Source of the DNA: Hyphomonadaceae bacterium
Lineage (GTDB): Bacteria; Pseudomonadota; Alphaproteobacteria; Caulobacterales; Maricaulaceae
Direction of reading: 5' to 3'
Assembly (NCBI GenBank): GCA_013001295.1
Contig: JABDMW010000001.1
Coordinates: 62,001 to 126,000 of the forward strand
DNA length: 64,000 nt
In this document: positions 1 to 8,086 of the stretch, piece after piece
Numbering within the stretch: position 1 is the first letter of the stretch
Layout: every line of letters starts with the position of its first letter
Translations under genes and position numbers: made by a program
Notes under the pieces: generated by a model
Database searches by the model: none
Told to the model about the DNA's origin: nothing
The model's input: only the letters and a program-made list of their open reading frames with translations

Positions 1-36
1 GATTTGGACGGCTTGACCGTAAATTTCGATCCGTAG
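1..36 (+). CDS. C-terminal tail of a gene that begins before the window
   Basis: Reading frame 1 from the first base gives the residues DLDGLTVNFDP and then a TAG stop at 34-36. A strong Rho-independent terminator follows 26 bases later, which is what one expects just after a real gene end on this strand. Eleven residues are too few to name a family. Another frame stays open through the terminator and is less likely. The call rests only on the stop-plus-terminator arrangement. Confidence 0.4.
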   Translation, partial: DLDGLTVNFDP

Positions 37-62
37 AATTCGAGAGTCACAATAAGAGTAAA

Positions 63-89
63 GGCGGCGAAATCTTCGCCGCCTTTTTT
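63..89 (+). terminator. Rho-independent terminator
   Basis: A perfect 9-bp stem, GGCGGCGAA (63-71) pairing with TTCGCCGCC (75-83), closes a 3-base loop and is followed by six T residues (84-89). It lies after the partial plus-strand gene and before the convergent regulator gene, whose stop is at 176. The A-run before the stem could let it work weakly on the other strand too. Confidence 0.9.
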
Positions 90-175
90 ATAAAGTAAAA
101 TTAAATTCCGTTGCGGGCATCTTCCCCTTTTATTTTTAAAAACCGCATGCGGAGCCCCTCACATCATTTGATCGC

Positions 176-1651
176 TCATTGCAACAATTGGCGTGCCGTT
201 TTTGCGATCAGTTTGACACCATCCCTAATATTTTCGGGAGCTATAGACGTATACCCCAACCGAAATTGATTAAAGGGACGATTTTCTGATGTGAAATGGA
301 TATTCCCGGGCTCGATGAGGACACCGACCTCCTGACATTTTTGAGCCAATTTAGGCGTATCAAGCTCTCGTGGCCCCGTAATCCAAACGGACGACCCGCC
401 ATTGTTTTGGGCGACCTGCCAGCCAGGGAGGTGACTTTCAAGACTTTCAAGCAAGATCTGCCGCTTCATTTTATTGGCACGCACCAAGGATCGTAGAAGG
501 CTTTCATGATGCCCGCGAGACAGGAAATAAGCAGCCGCGCGTTGATTGTTGGCAGCCGGGTGACGCATGATTAATCGGCGCAAGGCACGCGCTTCACGAA
601 TGAATGGCTCGGAACCGACGAGATATCCAAGCCTGAGCCCAGGTGCCAGTGTTTTTGATAAACTTCCTAAATAGATCACACGCCCTTCGGCGTCCTGCGT
701 CGCTAACGCGGGAAGTGGGGCACTCATATAATTGGTTTCAGCCTCATAATCATCTTCCAGCACAATGAAATCATGCTCGTGGGCAGCTTGCAATAGCTGT
801 TGACGGCGTGTTGATGGCATCGTCACTGTCGTCGGCGATTGATGCCCCGGCGTGGAAAAAACCACATCGCAATCGGCGACATGATGATCCACGACGAGAC
901 CGTTCTTATCGACATTGAGCGGTTTCACCTTATTGGTGAACAGGCCCGCAATATTACGGGCATCGGGATAGCCGGGGTCTTCGAGACCGAAGCATTTTTC
1001 GTGATTTAACAAGAGTTTTAAAGTAATAAAAAGAGCGTTCTGCGCGCCAACGGTTACAAGAATTTGAGACTCGCCTACCCATAGACCGCGCCTTGGCAAT
1101 ATACGTTTGCGAATCTGTTCAACCAGCAATTCATCATCCCGATCAATTAGATCCTGAGACCAGTCTGTAATTTCCTGCACGCCGACCGCATCGCGCCAAC
1201 ATTCCCTCCAATGCTGCACCGGAAATATTTTTGGATCCAATTGCCCATAAACAAAGCAATATTTATAGTCGCGCCAATTCGTGGGTTTGACGATATTGCG
1301 CTCCTCACTGACATGCATTGTCAGCCGATCGTTCCACGAAATACTATTGTTCTTTGTGAGTTTGGTTTGAGACGGCTCCCGCTCTACAGCGACAACATTG
1401 TCGACGATTTCAGGATTTACATAAAACCCACTTCTCTCACGTGATTTCAGATATCCGTCCTCTTGCAATGCTGAATAAGCCAGCACCACCGTATTGCGCG
1501 ATACGCCGAGTTGTTTTGCCAATCGCCTGCTGGCCGGCATCGTTGTCTGTGGAGCGATCCGTCCCTCTATGATTGCCAACGAGATTTGGTCTTTCAGTTG
1601 GCTTTGGAGCCCGCGTTCTGCACTGCGATCAAGATCGAACCAAAAATCCAT
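176..1651 (-). CDS. tauR: MocR/GntR-family transcriptional regulator, TauR-like
   Basis: This is a MocR-type regulator of about 491 residues. An N-terminal GntR winged helix (residues ~5-75, with SRRLAKQLGVSRNTV as recognition region) is joined to a class-I aminotransferase-like domain. That domain keeps the PLP lysine in LGSLSKTLAPGLRLGY (~residue 330), an Asp in VLEDDYEAE and the DPGYP motif. The frame is open 25 codons further up to 1726, but the ATG at 1651 (MDFWFDLD) matches where this family begins. The gene is divergent from tpa-xsc. In Rhodobacter and Paracoccus a MocR protein, TauR, sits beside tpa/xsc and activates them in the presence of taurine. The TauR role is therefore inferred from family plus context. 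Another PLP-sensing regulator is the main alternative. Confidence 0.85.
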   Translation of the reverse strand: MDFWFDLDRSAERGLQSQLKDQISLAIIEGRIAPQTTMPASRRLAKQLGVSRNTVVLAYSALQEDGYLKSRERSGFYVNPEIVDNVVAVEREPSQTKLTKNNSISWNDRLTMHVSEERNIVKPTNWRDYKYCFVYGQLDPKIFPVQHWRECWRDAVGVQEITDWSQDLIDRDDELLVEQIRKRILPRRGLWVGESQILVTVGAQNALFITLKLLLNHEKCFGLEDPGYPDARNIAGLFTNKVKPLNVDKNGLVVDHHVADCDVVFSTPGHQSPTTVTMPSTRRQQLLQAAHEHDFIVLEDDYEAETNYMSAPLPALATQDAEGRVIYLGSLSKTLAPGLRLGYLVGSEPFIREARALRRLIMRHPAANNQRAAAYFLSRGHHESLLRSLVRANKMKRQILLESLESHLPGWQVAQNNGGSSVWITGPRELDTPKLAQKCQEVGVLIEPGNIHFTSENRPFNQFRLGYTSIAPENIRDGVKLIAKTARQLLQ

Positions 1652-1848
1652 ATTTTTTCCGATTTTCCGTAACTTTATATGCTGATGAGCCCGTATAAAT
1701 CCCGGTAACTTTTCATCTGGACGCACCTTATCATGAGTTTTGGCCCTAACTGAAGATAAAAATTTTCTCGTATATTTTCGAGCGTGAAAAGCGCCAGTTC
1801 GGGCAAGGTCACAGCTGCAAAAACTCTAGAAAATATGCGTTGGTATAC
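1652..1848. promoter_or_regulatory. Divergent control region between tauR-like gene and tpa
   Basis: This 197-base spacer must hold the promoters of both divergent transcripts. It contains one CTGGAC hexamer at 1717-1722. CTGGAC begins the repeats I recall for TauR sites in Rhodobacter, but I do not see a convincing second copy. An AT-rich imperfect inverted repeat around 1765-1790 (TCTCG...CGAG) is the other visible element. Promoter hexamers cannot be assigned with confidence. Confidence 0.4.
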
Positions 1849-3231
1849 ATGACTTTATCAAATCGACCTGATCCTGACATTGTCGAAATAGACCGTAAAT
1901 CTGTCTGGCATCACCTAACCCAACACAAAATGTATGAAACGAAAGACCCGATGGTTATCGTCAAAGGTAAGGGGATGATTGTCACTGATATCACCGGCAA
2001 AGATTATCTCGATGCCACGTCCGGCGGCGTGTGGTCTGTTAATATCGGGTATGGTCGTCAGCGGGTCGCAGATGCCGTCTCTGAGCAACTCGTCAAAATG
2101 TGTTATTTTGCAGGATCCGCGGGAACTATTCCGGGCGCCGTTTTTGCGGAAAGACTCTTGGAAAAAGTGCCTGGTCTCTCGCGCGTCTATTATTCCAATT
2201 CCGGATCAGAGGCCAATGAAAAGGGCTATAAGATGGTCCGGCAATTGGCGCATTTGGAAACCGCGGGCAAGAAGCACAAAATCGTTTACCGCAACCGGGA
2301 TTATCACGGGACAACAATGGGTTCGCTCAGCTCCTCGGGACAGGAACAACGTAAGGCTCAATTTGGCCCCTTTGTGCCGGGATTTGTCGAAATGGAACAT
2401 TGCCTCTGCTATCGCTGCCCGTTTGGCAAAACGTACGGGGAATGCAACATTGAATGTGCGCGCGACCTTGAGCGCGTTATCCAAGAAGAAGGCCCAGACA
2501 CTGTGGGGTCCGTTGTGCTTGAACCGATCACGGCAGGCGGTGGCGTCATTGTTCCTGTGCCCGAGTATTTCCCGATCATCCGCGAGATTTGTGATAAATA
2601 TGGCGTCCTCTTGCATTTGGATGAAGTGGTTTGCGGATTTGGGCGGACAGGTACCTGGTTTGGATATGAGCATTTCGATATCACACCAGATATTGTAACA
2701 ATGGCGAAAGGAACTGCCAGCGGATATGCCGCCCTTTCTTGCACGGTGACGACAGAAGACCTGTTTAACCGGTTTAAAGCCGCACCTGACGACAATATGA
2801 GCTATTTCCGCGACATCAGCACTTTCGGCGGATGTACAGGCGGGCCGGCAGCAGCAATTGCCTGTCTGGACATTGTCGAAGAGGAAGGCCTGGTCAAAAA
2901 CTCCGCAGACATGGGAGACTATCTCATGGATGCCCTGCACGGCCTCAAAGATAAACACAATCGAATTGGCGACGTACGTGGCAAGGGCCTGTTAGCGGGC
3001 TTTGAGCTCGTCACAGACCAAAGCACGAAAGAACCGGTTTCTGAAAATTATGTCGCGGATATTGCTGGTCATTGCCTGCAGCAAGGCTTGATGATCGGAC
3101 GAACCAATAGAAGCCTGAACGAGTATAACAATACGGTCTGCTTGACCCCTGCCCTGATCACGGGGAAAAGTGAGATCGACGATATAATTACGATGATAGA
3201 TACTGCGCTGTCTGAAACGCCTCATCGATAG
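1849..3231 (+). CDS. tpa: Taurine--pyruvate aminotransferase
   Basis: This class-III PLP aminotransferase of 460 residues should transfer the amino group of taurine to pyruvate, giving sulfoacetaldehyde and alanine in the cytoplasm. Visible hallmarks are SNSGSEANEKGYKM (cofactor phosphate region), YHGTTMGSLS, the Asp of LHLDEVVCGFGRTG and the PLP lysine in TMAKGTASGYAAL (~residue 285). A cysteine-rich stretch (HCLCYRCPFGKTYGEC, ~180-200) is like that of Tpa proteins. An in-frame TTG at 1840 would add three residues; the ATG at 1849 is preferred, though its ribosome site is weak. The xsc gene follows after 37 bases, the classical taurine dissimilation pair. A related omega-aminotransferase is possible in principle, but the xsc partner makes Tpa the best name. 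Confidence 0.88.
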   Translation: MTLSNRPDPDIVEIDRKSVWHHLTQHKMYETKDPMVIVKGKGMIVTDITGKDYLDATSGGVWSVNIGYGRQRVADAVSEQLVKMCYFAGSAGTIPGAVFAERLLEKVPGLSRVYYSNSGSEANEKGYKMVRQLAHLETAGKKHKIVYRNRDYHGTTMGSLSSSGQEQRKAQFGPFVPGFVEMEHCLCYRCPFGKTYGECNIECARDLERVIQEEGPDTVGSVVLEPITAGGGVIVPVPEYFPIIREICDKYGVLLHLDEVVCGFGRTGTWFGYEHFDITPDIVTMAKGTASGYAALSCTVTTEDLFNRFKAAPDDNMSYFRDISTFGGCTGGPAAAIACLDIVEEEGLVKNSADMGDYLMDALHGLKDKHNRIGDVRGKGLLAGFELVTDQSTKEPVSENYVADIAGHCLQQGLMIGRTNRSLNEYNNTVCLTPALITGKSEIDDIITMIDTALSETPHR

Positions 3232-3268
3232 AACAAGCTTCCATTATTTTAAATCACAGGAAATTCAC

Positions 3269-5050
3269 ATGACAAAAATGAACACAGAAGAAGCATTTGT
3301 AAAAGTATTGCAAATGCACGGGATAGAGCACGCTTTCGGCATTATCGGGTCGGCCATGATGCCGGTTTCCGATTTGTTTCCCAAAGCCGGTATCACCTTC
3401 TGGGACGTGGCCCATGAATGCAATGGCGGCATGATGGCGGACGGTTTCACCCGGGCCTCCGGCAAAATGTCTATGGCCATCGCCCAAAATGGTCCCGGTA
3501 TCACCAATTTCGTCACGCCGATCATGACGGCATATTGGAACCACACACCTTTGTTGTTGGTAACCCCTCAAGCCGGCAACAACACGATGGGGCAAGGCGG
3601 TTTTCAAGAGGTCCCGCAAATGCGCATGTTTGCAGACTGTGTCTGTTACCAGGAAGAAGTTCTTGACCCGACCCGTATCGCCGAAGTTCTGAACCGAGTT
3701 ATCCAACGCGCCTTCCAGCACAGCGCCCCCGCGCAAATCAATGTGCCGCGCAATTTCTGGACCCAGATTATCGATATTGAGCTTCCGGAAATCGTCCGCT
3801 TGGAACGTCCACCTGGCGGTGCAAATTCGATAACCAAAGCTGCCGAGCTTCTCTCGGAAGCCAAGTTTCCGGTCATGCTGAACGGCGGTGGTGTGGTTAT
3901 TGGCGGCGCAATCGACGCATCCAAAGCACTGGCCGAACGCCTCGACGCTCCGGTGTGTTGTGGATATCAGCACAATGACGCTTTCCCGGGTTCTCATTCC
4001 TTACATGTGGGTCCACTTGGATACAATGGCTCCAAAGCGGCGATGGAATTGATCTCGAAAGCCGATGTTGTGCTGGCTTTGGGAACCCGTCTCAACCCCT
4101 TCTCGACCCTGCCCGGATATGGCATCGATTACTGGCCGGAAAACGCCAAAATCATCCAAGTTGATATCAATGCGGAACGAATCGGCCTGACCAAGAAAGT
4201 CACCGTGGGCATCCAAGGTGATGCGAAATTGGTGGCCGAGCAAATTCTCGATCAATTATCGCCCAGCGCCGGCAATGCCGGCCGTGACGACCGAAAGGTC
4301 CTGATCTCAGAAACCAAATCCCGGTGGGCTCAGCTTTTGACGTCAATGGAACACGAGGATGATGATCCGGGGACCAACTGGAATGAGTATTCACGCGACC
4401 GCGAACCGGACCGGATGAGCCCACGGGCTGCATGGCGCGCCATCTCATCAGCCCTGCCCCGCGATGCAATTATCTCCTCGGATATCGGCAACAATTGTGC
4501 ATTGGGGAACGCTTATCCATCATTTGAAGAAGGCCGTAAATATTTGGCACCGGGCATGTTTGGTCCCTGCGGATATGGCCTTCCGGCTATTCTGGGTGCC
4601 AAGATCGCCAAACCGGATGTGCCGGTTGTCGGGTTTGCCGGCGATGGGGCTTTCGGGATTTCCATGAACGAGATGACGGCGTGTGGCCGCGGCAATTGGC
4701 CGGCAATTACGCAAGTTATTTTTCGCAACTACCAATGGGGCGCGGAGAAACGCAATACGACTCTGTGGTACGATAATAATTTCGTCGGCACAGAACTCAA
4801 TCTCGGTGTTGAATATGCCAAAGTGGCGGAGGGCTGTGGTGTGCGCGGTGTGCAAGTCACGACCATGGCAGAACTGACCGCAGAACTGGCAGAAAGCGTC
4901 CGCCTCCAGATGGAAGAAAACGTCACGACATTTATCGAGGTTGTGCTCAATCAGGAACTGGGCGAACCCTTCCGTCGCGACGCCATGAAAAAACCGGTTG
5001 AAGTCGCAGGTATCAATCCAAAAGATATGCGTCCACAAAAAGGCGCTTAA
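3269..5050 (+). CDS. xsc: Sulfoacetaldehyde acetyltransferase
   Basis: Xsc converts sulfoacetaldehyde plus phosphate into acetyl phosphate and sulfite, using thiamine diphosphate. The 593-residue protein has the three-domain ThDP-enzyme plan. The N-terminal domain carries the cofactor-activating Glu in DVAHECNGGMMADGF (~residue 51) and the C-terminal ThDP/Mg motif runs GFAGDGAFGISMNEM (~455-475). The sequence opens as Xsc proteins do (EEAFVKVLQMHGIEHAFGI), and full length is normal for the family. A ribosome site AGGAAATTCAC precedes the ATG. It lies just downstream of tpa, so the two genes form the core of taurine carbon release. The phosphotransacetylase, sulfite exporter or sulfite dehydrogenase often seen beside xsc are not in this window. 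Confidence 0.95.
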   Translation: MTKMNTEEAFVKVLQMHGIEHAFGIIGSAMMPVSDLFPKAGITFWDVAHECNGGMMADGFTRASGKMSMAIAQNGPGITNFVTPIMTAYWNHTPLLLVTPQAGNNTMGQGGFQEVPQMRMFADCVCYQEEVLDPTRIAEVLNRVIQRAFQHSAPAQINVPRNFWTQIIDIELPEIVRLERPPGGANSITKAAELLSEAKFPVMLNGGGVVIGGAIDASKALAERLDAPVCCGYQHNDAFPGSHSLHVGPLGYNGSKAAMELISKADVVLALGTRLNPFSTLPGYGIDYWPENAKIIQVDINAERIGLTKKVTVGIQGDAKLVAEQILDQLSPSAGNAGRDDRKVLISETKSRWAQLLTSMEHEDDDPGTNWNEYSRDREPDRMSPRAAWRAISSALPRDAIISSDIGNNCALGNAYPSFEEGRKYLAPGMFGPCGYGLPAILGAKIAKPDVPVVGFAGDGAFGISMNEMTACGRGNWPAITQVIFRNYQWGAEKRNTTLWYDNNFVGTELNLGVEYAKVAEGCGVRGVQVTTMAELTAELAESVRLQMEENVTTFIEVVLNQELGEPFRRDAMKKPVEVAGINPKDMRPQKGA

Positions 5051-5147
5051 GGTTTAACGCGCTCTGATTTTGGGTCATGCGAGGGATTATGTCTGGCGAC
5101 GGAGGAGTTTTTCACCTGGATACAGGTTGACGTAAGCTGGGTAGAAC

Positions 5148-6296
5148 TCAGTCCTCTCTTGCTACGGATGTAAGATCGCGACCATTGGCCAACAATTTGT
5201 ATAGGCTGCACACGCCATCGTGGTCAGTGTAGCAACCTTGTAACAACCGATGGCCTTGCTTGCCATCAAATGCGGTTCGACCGTGCAATAATCTATAGTT
5301 ATCCATCATGAGGAGCGTGCCAGGTCGGAATGGAAAGCTTATTTGAAATTCAGGACTGTTGGATAATTCGTTGAGGCGACGACGTCCTGCATAGAATAAA
5401 TTGAGTGTTTTTGGATCGAGAGCTGGCACAAAATCGACTCTGGAACTCAATCGTATGCGTCGGACGATTCCTATGTGGTCCCGTTCGATCGTCGGGCCAA
5501 AGTTTTCCAGAATTGCGGACGGCCCTTGATATCTATACCGGACAATAACGTCTTCGAGAATACGCGCCTGTTCGGGTTCCTCGTCATGCAAGCGGTCCGC
5601 GACTGCAATGCCGTCGACCAATGTCGACAATCCACCAGAAACGTCGTTTGTTAGGCAATGCAAAAATTGAATACCCGGAATGGGATCTCGGTAAGGATTG
5701 TCAGTATGCGCTGCCAGCGCGACATCCTTGTAGGCCGCGTCAGTCGCATCGGGCTTTGTTTCCACGTTGAAAATCTTACCCCAGTTCGTATCTCGAACAT
5801 ACCCGAAGCGACTGGCCAGCTGGAGCAGGCAATCGCGCTCGGTGGGGGTGTCGCGCATGATACAAAATCCATACGTCAAAAAATCATCCAGCATGGCCTT
5901 TAGATTTAGTGGATCGTTCAGGTTACTCCATTTCACATGATCACTAAATTTGAATCCGGTTTTCCAAGGTTTTGGAACGGGTAAATCTTCCGGATTTTCT
6001 CGCCATCCAATCTCATGTTGTATTTTGGTCAGGCTGATATTGGATTGATACCCATCATTGAATTCCACGTCCAGCCTGTCGCAATCCGTTACTTCACATT
6101 GCGTAATTTTCAAATCCGCCGGCAATGTTGAATGATCGTAAAGTCGCTGATAATTGATCGTATCGAAGTCGGCAGGCCCCTCTGTTCGCTCACGTATCCA
6201 TAATGGATGAAGCAGTTTGGAGGCGTTGTTGGTGTTACGCAGAACGATTCCTCCGAAATCCGTGTCCAGTTTCACATTTACCTTTTGTTTCTTCAT
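5148..6296 (-). CDS. Fe(II)/2-oxoglutarate dioxygenase, gamma-butyrobetaine hydroxylase-like (TauD/TfdA fold)
   Basis: The 382-residue protein has a gamma-butyrobetaine-hydroxylase N-terminal domain (~1-95) and a TauD/TfdA oxygenase domain (~105-380). The iron ligands are visible as the HxD of LAAHTDNPYRDP and the distal His of YRLLHGRTAF, with a 2-oxoglutarate-binding Arg probably in GHRLLQG. Family members hydroxylate trimethylammonium acids such as gamma-butyrobetaine or trimethyllysine, or release sulfite from taurine. The N-terminal domain lacks the CxxC-type zinc cysteines of true butyrobetaine hydroxylases; its equivalent region reads LWIRERTEGPADFD. The frame is open to 6356, but the ATG at 6296 has a good CGGAG site seven bases upstream. 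It converges on xsc and is divergent from soxB. The substrate is unknown, and an N-methylated amine or betaine fits the neighbours. Confidence 0.75.
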   Translation of the reverse strand: MKKQKVNVKLDTDFGGIVLRNTNNASKLLHPLWIRERTEGPADFDTINYQRLYDHSTLPADLKITQCEVTDCDRLDVEFNDGYQSNISLTKIQHEIGWRENPEDLPVPKPWKTGFKFSDHVKWSNLNDPLNLKAMLDDFLTYGFCIMRDTPTERDCLLQLASRFGYVRDTNWGKIFNVETKPDATDAAYKDVALAAHTDNPYRDPIPGIQFLHCLTNDVSGGLSTLVDGIAVADRLHDEEPEQARILEDVIVRYRYQGPSAILENFGPTIERDHIGIVRRIRLSSRVDFVPALDPKTLNLFYAGRRRLNELSNSPEFQISFPFRPGTLLMMDNYRLLHGRTAFDGKQGHRLLQGCYTDHDGVCSLYKLLANGRDLTSVARED

Positions 6297-6545
6297 GGCA
6301 AATCTCCGCATTACGGACTTAATATATTCTCTTATTTGACCCCGATAAATATACAATTTGGTTATGGCGCGCGCAAAATTTTCTAATGATTGGATGGGTG
6401 GCTGAGAATAGCGGAAACTTTAGACGGCCCATTCCACATTATTCCGTCCCCTTATATATCGAAAACTAGAATCCTAATGCGACGATATTCGATTGTTGTA
6501 GCTCACAAAAAGACTAGTATTTATCCCTTATGCAGCGAGGATAAA
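6297..6545. promoter_or_regulatory. Divergent intergenic region, dioxygenase gene / soxB
   Basis: About 250 bases separate the start of the dioxygenase gene from the start of soxB, once the soxB start is corrected to 6546. The stretch is AT-rich and should hold two outward promoters. I see no clear operator or terminator in it. An open frame runs through its right part from 6390 but does not look like protein of the SoxB family. Confidence 0.4.
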
Positions 6546-7796
6546 TTGCGGTATTCAGCTTTCAACATTCTCAAACAAGCACTCACCGGCCATAATGGTT
6601 GGAAACCGGCGTGGCGAAACCCCGAACCAAAACCGGAGTACGATATTATAATCGTGGGCGGCGGAGGACATGGCTTGGCTACCGCGCATTACCTCGCCTC
6701 TATCTTTAACAAAAAAAACATCGCGGTGTTAGAAAAGGGCTGGATTGGTGGCGGCAATGTCGGTCGCAATACAACCATAATTCGTTCAAATTATTTGCTG
6801 CATGAAAACGAGGGTTTCTATGAATTTTCGCTGAAACTCTGGGAGGATTTGGAACAAGATTTGAACTACAACGCAATGGTATCTCAACGCGGCATTATAA
6901 ATCTCTATCATTCAGATCCACAACGGGATGCTTACATCCGTCGCGGCAATGCCATGATGCTTAACGGTGCAGATGCCGTGCTGTTGGATGCCGACGAGGT
7001 TCGGCGGAAATGCCCATTCTTAAATTTCGACAATGCGCGTTTCCCGATCATGGGCGGTTTATGGCAACCACGCGGTGGGACAGTCCGACACGACGCTGTT
7101 GCCTGGGGCTATGCTCGGGCAGCCGACCAACGGGGCGTTGATATTATCCAGAACTGTGAAGTGACGGGATTTAAAATCGAGAATGGCAAATGTACCGGCG
7201 TCGATACATCACGCGGGTTTATCAAGGCCAAAAAGATCGGCGTTTCCGTGGCGGGCAGCTCCAGCCGGGTTATGGCGAAGGCCAGCATACGCCTACCGAT
7301 TGAAAGCCATGTTTTACAGGCCTTTGTTTCTGAGGGCTTAAAACCTGTTATTCCAGGGGTCATCACCTACGGCGCAGGCCATTTTTATGTCAGTCAATCC
7401 GACAAAGGCGGGCTCGTTTTCGGCGGCGACATTGACGGATACAATTCATACGCCCAGCGCGGCGGAATGCCGGTCGTTCAGGATGTGTGTGAAGGCGGTA
7501 TGTCTGTCATGCCGATGATTGGAAAGGCACGCATACTCCGCATGTGGGGCGGTATTGTCGACATGTCCATGGACGGCTCACCGATCATCGACAAAACACA
7601 TATTGACGGGCTGTATTTTAATGGCGGCTGGTGTTATGGGGGATTTAAAGCGACACCGGCGTCCGGTTATTCATTTGCCCATCTGATCGCCACAGATACT
7701 CCGCATAAAACGGCACAGGCCTACCGCTTCGACCGTTTTGAAAAAGGGGGGATGATCGACGAAAAGGGAATGGGCGGTCAGCCCAATCTGCATTAG
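6546..7796 (+). CDS. soxB: Sarcosine oxidase, beta subunit (heterotetrameric type)
   Basis: SoxB is the catalytic flavin subunit of tetrameric sarcosine oxidase, which demethylates sarcosine or similar N-methyl amino acids. The FAD fold is seen as DIIIVGGGGHGLATAHYLA (~33-51), then LEKGWIGGGNVGRNTT. His182 in RGGTVRHDAVAW is at the place of the histidine that carries FMN covalently in studied enzymes. The frame is open from an ATG at 6390, but family proteins begin RYSAFNILKQAL. A TTG at 6546 stands exactly there, with GAGG five bases upstream (GCGAGGATAAA). That start gives 416 residues, the usual SoxB length, while the upstream 52 codons look non-coding. It heads the tightly packed soxB-D-A-G-M24 unit. 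Confidence 0.93.
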   Translation: MRYSAFNILKQALTGHNGWKPAWRNPEPKPEYDIIIVGGGGHGLATAHYLASIFNKKNIAVLEKGWIGGGNVGRNTTIIRSNYLLHENEGFYEFSLKLWEDLEQDLNYNAMVSQRGIINLYHSDPQRDAYIRRGNAMMLNGADAVLLDADEVRRKCPFLNFDNARFPIMGGLWQPRGGTVRHDAVAWGYARAADQRGVDIIQNCEVTGFKIENGKCTGVDTSRGFIKAKKIGVSVAGSSSRVMAKASIRLPIESHVLQAFVSEGLKPVIPGVITYGAGHFYVSQSDKGGLVFGGDIDGYNSYAQRGGMPVVQDVCEGGMSVMPMIGKARILRMWGGIVDMSMDGSPIIDKTHIDGLYFNGGWCYGGFKATPASGYSFAHLIATDTPHKTAQAYRFDRFEKGGMIDEKGMGGQPNLH

Positions 7797-7798
7797 CC

Positions 7799-8086
7799 AT
7801 GATCATCAACCACCCCCTTCTCGGCCCTCGCGACGCTTCTGAATTTGTTGTTCTTGGTGATGCGTCTTTGATTGATCGCCCCAATCGTAAATCCGAAACG
7901 GCAGCCCGCGATTTTTATGAATATCAATATTTACGCAACAATCCGGCCGGTGAACACCGTGAGCTCTGGTTTCACGAGCAAGGCGACCGTTCCTGGCTTG
8001 TTGTGACCCGAAATACGCTAACACATAAAATAACGCATGTTGAACTCGCGCGCGAATTTGCGCGTTCACAAGGGCGTTCAAAATGA
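7799..8086 (+). CDS. soxD: Sarcosine oxidase, delta subunit, variant without zinc cysteines
   Basis: This small subunit (95 residues) packs against SoxA in the heterotetramer. It matches the family in the GPRDASEF block near the N-terminus, in YLRNNPAGEHRELWFHEQGDR and in TLTHKI. Studied SoxD proteins bind zinc through two N-terminal cysteines (CPxCG), a histidine and a later cysteine. Here the first motif reads NHPLLG and the last cysteine position reads QGDRSW, so only the histidine (WFHE) remains. The zinc site is therefore probably absent. The gene begins two bases after soxB and its last four bases overlap soxA (ATGA), so translation is likely coupled. Confidence 0.9.
   Translation: MIINHPLLGPRDASEFVVLGDASLIDRPNRKSETAARDFYEYQYLRNNPAGEHRELWFHEQGDRSWLVVTRNTLTHKITHVELAREFARSQGRSK

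Noticed and set aside
2206-2958. 250-codon open frame antisense to tpa
   Set aside because: It lies wholly opposite a well-supported aminotransferase gene and has no recognisable motif or ribosome site.
4520-5038. 172-codon open frame antisense to xsc
   Set aside because: Composition follows the codon pattern of xsc on the other strand, with no family signal; a coding shadow.
5112-5128. Terminator between xsc and the convergent dioxygenase gene
   Set aside because: ACCTG-GATA-CAGGT is only a 5-bp stem with no T-run.
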